This document shows, one piece after another, positions 60,671 through 64,000 of a stretch of 64,000 bases of DNA. The translations under genes were made by a program, and so were the position numbers. Under the pieces are notes generated by a model. It did no database searches and was not told the origin of the DNA. It was given only the letters and a program-made list of their open reading frames with translations. The stretch's first letter is position 1, and each line of letters begins with the position of its first letter. Where the stretch lies: contig DJTE01000038.1 in assembly GCA_002439165.1 (NCBI GenBank), forward strand, positions 20,974 through 84,973, given 5' to 3'. The stretch comes from Chryseobacterium indologenes. GTDB taxonomy: Bacteria; Bacteroidota; Bacteroidia; Flavobacteriales; Weeksellaceae.

Positions 60671-61134
60671 AATTTATTCTGATAGGTTAAATTGATTTTG
60701 ATCCAGTCCTCATAGCTTAAAACACCCAGTTCCGGTCTGCCTTCGCCTTCCAGGATGTGGATGAATTCCAATTGGTTTCCGTCCGGATCGTCAAAGTAAA
60801 GAGCAAGAGCCGGCATCCAGGCAAAAACCATCGGCGCCCGGCTGTCGTTCTTAAGAAAATTATAGGCCTGTAATCCATTGTTTTCCAGAAAGGTATTGGC
60901 ATTCCGTAAGATGAAATCTTTGGAACAGCGGAAAGCAAAATGCCTCTTCTGTAAATTTTCCGTCTGCTCCCACAAACCAAGCATTGCCTTCTTATTTTCC
61001 CCGATCCACAAAAAGGCAATAGGCCTGGTTTCATCATAATGCGCCAATGCGAGTCCCAGTACTTCAGTATAAAACTGCACCGCTTTTTCCAGGTTTTTTA
61101 CCTGGATATGGGTTTCATAGAGTCCTTCGATCAT
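60667..61134 (-). CDS. VOC family protein (second copy in the window)
   Basis: A 155-residue glyoxalase-fold protein: YETHIQVKNLEKAVQFYTEVLGLALAHYDETRPIAFLWIGENKKAMLGLW at the N-terminus and a C-terminal LALYFDDPDGNQLEFIHILEG with the metal-type Glu in QLEF. It overlaps the methyltransferase gene by four bases and is 133 bases downstream of the GNAT gene. Resistance or small-molecule-binding functions are usual, but substrate is unknown. Confidence 0.85.
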   Translation of the reverse strand: MIEGLYETHIQVKNLEKAVQFYTEVLGLALAHYDETRPIAFLWIGENKKAMLGLWEQTENLQKRHFAFRCSKDFILRNANTFLENNGLQAYNFLKNDSRAPMVFAWMPALALYFDDPDGNQLEFIHILEGEGRPELGVLSYEDWIKINLTYQNKL

Positions 61135-61267
61135 TTTTTATATGTTTAATTAGTAAAAATTGGATGACTTATCCGGATATTAAATATCGTCTTTAGCCAC
61201 CGTTAATTTAAGCAGTCCGGCAACATGTATCTGATCCGGATTCCGCTCTTAAAAATTGTAAAATATG

Positions 61268-61717
61268 TTATGTTGCGTTATCACGGAGATGCATGTGGAT
61301 GATGGGATAATTTTTACCTGAGCCGTCTTTCTCCGACCTGCCTGCTTTTCTGAAGCCCAGCTGCTCATAAAAACCAACAGCCTGGTGGTTTTGTTCATTC
61401 ACATCCACCCGGATAACACCCTGCGTCTCCTTCATAAAATAAAATAGTTTCTTCCCGTAGCCCTTTCCACGTTTGCCGTCATGAATAAAAAGCATTTCAA
61501 GATTTCCTTCAGAGGCAGCTGAGAATCCGATGGGGTCGTCTTCTTCAATAAGCAGGAATACATCAAGGTTGGGCAGGTAATCCGCCGGGATCGCTTTTTT
61601 GAAGTGAATCAAATCCTCTTCCTTAAGAAGATCATGTGTTGCCCGTACCGCAGATTCCCAGATTTCCATTATTCTGGGATAGTCGTCAAAGGTTGCGAGC
61701 CTTATTTGTTGTGGCAT
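61268..61717 (-). CDS. GNAT-family N-acetyltransferase
   Basis: A 149-residue acetyltransferase of usual length. RLATFDDYPRIMEIWESAVRATHDLL opens the domain; FLLIEEDDPIGFSAASEGNLEMLFIHDGKRGKGYGKKLFYFMKE supplies the CoA-binding R-G-K-G-Y-G-K motif; the closing VDVNEQNHQAVGFYEQLGFRKAGRSEKDG is typical. It is the second gene of the lpdA unit (23-base gap). Confidence 0.9.
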   Translation of the reverse strand: MPQQIRLATFDDYPRIMEIWESAVRATHDLLKEEDLIHFKKAIPADYLPNLDVFLLIEEDDPIGFSAASEGNLEMLFIHDGKRGKGYGKKLFYFMKETQGVIRVDVNEQNHQAVGFYEQLGFRKAGRSEKDGSGKNYPIIHMHLRDNAT

Positions 61718-61740
61718 AATACTAAAAATTGATGGTATGG

Positions 61741-63144
61741 TTAAATATTCAAAGATGGTTTTCCGGCTGCGATGGTATAGGCTTCTTTCAGCACTTCTGA
61801 ATATGTAGGGTGGGCATAGCAGAGGGAAGCCATATCGCTTGCTGTTACTTCATATTCCAGGCCTACAACTGCCTGTGCGATCAGGTCCGCCGCCCGTGCG
61901 CCGATAATGTGTACTCCTAAAAGTTCTCCATATTTCGGATCGGAAAGCACCTTTACAAAACCGTCAGGTTCCATACCCGCCCTTGCTCTGGCATTTACGG
62001 CAAATGGAAATTTACCAATAGTATATTTTAGTCCCTGTTTTATTAGTTCTTCTTCGGTAGCCCCTACGGAAGCAACTTCCGGCCATGTGTATACCACAGA
62101 AGGAATACGGTCATAATTGATATGAGGTTTCTGACCATTGATTCTTTCCACCACAAATACCGCTTCTTCCTCTGCTTTATGGGCCAGCATAGCACCGCCA
62201 ATCACATCTCCAATAGCAAAAATGTTTAAGGCAGTGGTCTGAAGCAGTTCATTGACTTTAATTGTACCGTTGGCATTCAATTCCACATTGGTGTTTTCCA
62301 GCCCCAGCCCATTTACATAAGGCTTTCTGCCGACAGCAACAAGGAGATAGTCGGCGGTGAGTTCCTGTTCTTCACCTTGTTTGTTTCTGAAATAAACCTT
62401 AGCTGCATTGCCGGGGTTTTCGGCTTTGTAGACTGCCTTACCACATTGTATTTCAATGCCTTCTTTAGTTAATGTTTTTGCTAATGTTAATCCCAGTTCG
62501 CGGTCCATATTGGCAATCAGAGTGTCTGCATACTCTAGAATCGTTACTTTCGTGCCGGTTCTATTGAAGATTGAGGCCATTTCCACACCAATTACACCTC
62601 CGCCGATGATCACAATGCTTTCAGGCTGTTCTTTCAGGGCCAGGGCTTCGGTAGAGGTTATGATCCTGTTTTTATCAATGGTAACCCCCGGAATGGTGGC
62701 GGGTTTTGATCCGGTAGCAATAATGAATTTCTGTGACTTTATTACGGTTTCTGTATGATCGGCATGTAAGATTTTCAGGGATTCATTGCTGAGGAAAGAT
62801 CCCGAGCCCTGTATAACTTTGATCCTGTTTTTCCGCATTAAGAAATCAAGACCCTGTGTATTTTTTGCCACTACCTCTTTTTTTCGGTTGTACAGCTGTT
62901 CAAAATTGAGCCCGAGGCCGGAAAACTCAATTCCATGTGCATTAAAACTGTTTGCCGCTTCTGCATAATGATGTGTGCTGTCCAGCAATGCTTTGGTAGG
63001 AATGCAGCCAACGTTCGTACAGGTACCTCCCAGGGTACTGTATTTTTCAACCAAAGCTGTTTTATAACCTAATTGAGCGCTCCTGATCGCAGCTACATAT
63101 CCGCCGGGACCTGACCCGATAACGGTAATATCAAATTCTTCCAT
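61741..63144 (-). CDS. lpdA: Dihydrolipoyl dehydrogenase
   Basis: A 467-residue pyridine nucleotide-disulphide oxidoreductase of full length. Features: FAD-binding DITVIGSGPGGYVAAIRSAQLGYKTALVEK, redox disulphide GGTCTNVGCIPTKALLDSTHHY (C-x4-C), NAD-binding IVIIGGGVIGVEMASIFNRTGTKVTILEY, FAIGDVIGGAMLAHKAEEEA, and C-terminal CYAHPTYSEVLKEAYTIA with the HPT base that pairs with the active Glu. It reoxidises dihydrolipoamide of 2-oxo acid dehydrogenase or glycine-cleavage complexes. No partner E1/E2 genes lie nearby. It is preceded by a TetR-type operator and a divergent-free regulator upstream on the same strand. Confidence 0.9.
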   Translation of the reverse strand: MEEFDITVIGSGPGGYVAAIRSAQLGYKTALVEKYSTLGGTCTNVGCIPTKALLDSTHHYAEAANSFNAHGIEFSGLGLNFEQLYNRKKEVVAKNTQGLDFLMRKNRIKVIQGSGSFLSNESLKILHADHTETVIKSQKFIIATGSKPATIPGVTIDKNRIITSTEALALKEQPESIVIIGGGVIGVEMASIFNRTGTKVTILEYADTLIANMDRELGLTLAKTLTKEGIEIQCGKAVYKAENPGNAAKVYFRNKQGEEQELTADYLLVAVGRKPYVNGLGLENTNVELNANGTIKVNELLQTTALNIFAIGDVIGGAMLAHKAEEEAVFVVERINGQKPHINYDRIPSVVYTWPEVASVGATEEELIKQGLKYTIGKFPFAVNARARAGMEPDGFVKVLSDPKYGELLGVHIIGARAADLIAQAVVGLEYEVTASDMASLCYAHPTYSEVLKEAYTIAAGKPSLNI

Positions 63145-63176
63145 TGTATTGATCTAAAATTATATTCATAAAATAA

Positions 63177-63187
63177 ACCGATCGGTC
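63177..63187. promoter_or_regulatory. TetR-type operator before lpdA
   Basis: ACCGATCGGT (63177-63186) is a perfect 10-base palindrome, flanked by AAATAA on one side and C plus a T run on the other. It lies 33 bases upstream of the lpdA ATG, and nearly the same sequence occurs before the TetR gene. Confidence 0.65.
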
Positions 63188-63205
63188 TTTTTTAAAGCAA
63201 AAAAA

Positions 63206-63802
63206 TTATGCTTCAATGCTTTTAATCAGTTTTTCTAAAAAGGACATGGCTATATTAAGCTCTGCCATATGGCTGTTGACCTTTGACTGCATAAATGCCC
63301 CCTCGATCAGTGAAATCATGATCACCGCCATTTCAGTTGGATCGGTATCTGCCTTGATTTCATTCCTTTCTATGCCCCGTTTTATCTGATTTTCAATAGA
63401 TGTTTTCCAGAAGCCCAATGCTTTCTGTGCGCTTTCCTTCAGTTTGGGATGCGTGTCATCTGCTTCCGTAGCGGTGTTTAAAATCGGGCAGCCAGCCTGA
63501 AGGTAAGGATACCTGAAGTAATTCTTATAGGTCTGTGGATAAACCAGTAACCGTTCTATTGAATGTTCCGTAGCGAGTATGCGTTCTTTCATATGTTGAG
63601 TGATCCTGGCGAAGTTATGATCAAATACGCTCAGTGCAATCTCGTCCTTGTTCTCGAAATTACCATAAATGCAGCCTTTTGAAAGCCCTGTGGCGTTCAT
63701 TAAATCATTTATCGATGTGCCCGCATAGCCTTTTGTATTAAATACGGTTGCAGTTTTCTCGATAATCAGGCGTTTGGTATTTTCGGATTTTGCAGTTTTC
63801 AT
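63206..63802 (-). CDS. TetR/AcrR-family transcriptional regulator
   Basis: A 198-residue TetR regulator. The HTH is TKRLIIEKTATVFNTKGYAGTSINDLMNATGLSKGCIYGNFENKDEIALSVFDHNF (residues 9-65). The C-terminal domain contains YFRYPYLQAGCPILNTATEADDTHPKLKESAQKAL, typical of one ligand-binding subgroup. It sits immediately upstream of lpdA on the same strand with a 61-base gap, and matched operator sequences occur before both genes. It probably represses itself and the lpdA-GNAT unit. Confidence 0.9.
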   Translation of the reverse strand: MKTAKSENTKRLIIEKTATVFNTKGYAGTSINDLMNATGLSKGCIYGNFENKDEIALSVFDHNFARITQHMKERILATEHSIERLLVYPQTYKNYFRYPYLQAGCPILNTATEADDTHPKLKESAQKALGFWKTSIENQIKRGIERNEIKADTDPTEMAVIMISLIEGAFMQSKVNSHMAELNIAMSFLEKLIKSIEA

Positions 63803-63846
63803 GCAGCAGAAATTCTAATCTGTGACAAAGGTAAATAAAAAAATAA

Positions 63847-63857
63847 AACAATCGGTC
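63847..63857. promoter_or_regulatory. TetR-type operator before its own gene
   Basis: AACAATCGGTC (63847-63857) matches the lpdA operator (ACCGATCGGTC) with two differences, and shared flanks (AAATAA before, a T run after) extend the similarity. It lies 44 bases upstream of the TetR ATG. The left half is degenerate. Confidence 0.55.
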
Positions 63858-64000
63858 TTTTTTTTAAGCAATTCAGATTTATCGATCCTTTTCTGATCCG
63901 CTATTTTCTTTTTCAGAATATCCGGATTTAAAAATCGCTTATCAGTTAACAGATGACCTTCGAAAGAATATAATCAAAAACTTCAGAATGCAGCTTAGAG

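Noticed and set aside
1..64000. CRISPR arrays, tRNA, rRNA, insertion sequences, prophage genes
   Set aside because: No regularly spaced repeats, tRNA-like cloverleaf, rRNA stretch, transposase or recombinase motif was found on reading both strands; weak or diverged copies could have escaped notice without a search tool.

Overview
The window reads as chromosomal DNA of a Bacteroidota (Flavobacteriia) bacterium, most likely Chryseobacterium or a close relative. The reasons are promoters of the TTG-N18/19-TAnnTTTG type, families typical of the phylum (DUF2723/GT117, DUF2480, tail-fibre/S74 proteins, lipobox TPR proteins with a C-terminal HTH, WVGG/NDxxHW surface repeats) and a Chryseobacterium-style double-glycine leader peptide. 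I see no rRNA, tRNA, CRISPR array, insertion sequence or prophage. Genus and functions are inferred from sequence features alone.

Layout. 1-6035: 3' end of a DUF2723 glycosyltransferase, then bestrophin, DUF488, DUF2945, a lipoprotein, an S66 peptidase and a GNAT. 6428-9349: tandem paralogues of a membrane-spanning TPR/HTH regulator. 9997-12367: patatin-like lipase and a small membrane protein. 12487-17472 (minus): VOC protein, a frameshifted S41 peptidase, DinB protein, and a Tet(X)-like flavin monooxygenase behind an AraC-type regulator. 17652-22873: TPR protein, small unknowns, LLM oxidoreductase, ketopantoate reductase-like protein. 23023-26371: a redox island in which Mn-type superoxide dismutase, DUF2480, FMN reductase and two ferredoxins run away from a divergent cysteine-rich HTH regulator, with CAAC-N6-GTTG operators between them. 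26438-35768: small genes, a sterol-desaturase-like enzyme, an 1859-aa secreted repeat protein, an S74 tail-fibre protein and a TetR regulator. 35983-46008: M1 aminopeptidase, PutP, an ABC-2 type pair, a P-loop ATPase and a second frameshifted gene. 46225-57698: serine hydrolase, an unrecognised 1232-aa protein, a 58-aa bacteriocin-like peptide, a four-PAS histidine kinase and a third TPR/HTH regulator. 57819-63802 (minus): an MBL-fold remnant, two alpha/beta hydrolases, methyltransferase, VOC, GNAT, dihydrolipoyl dehydrogenase and a TetR regulator with matching palindromes before itself and before lpdA.

The points most worth a second look are the SufR-like regulator with its operators (25588-26371), the solitary 1232-aa protein (47831-51529), the small double-glycine peptide gene (51990-52166), the trio of TPR-membrane-HTH regulators, and two single-base frameshifts (about 13860 and 45660) that are either real pseudogenes or assembly errors.
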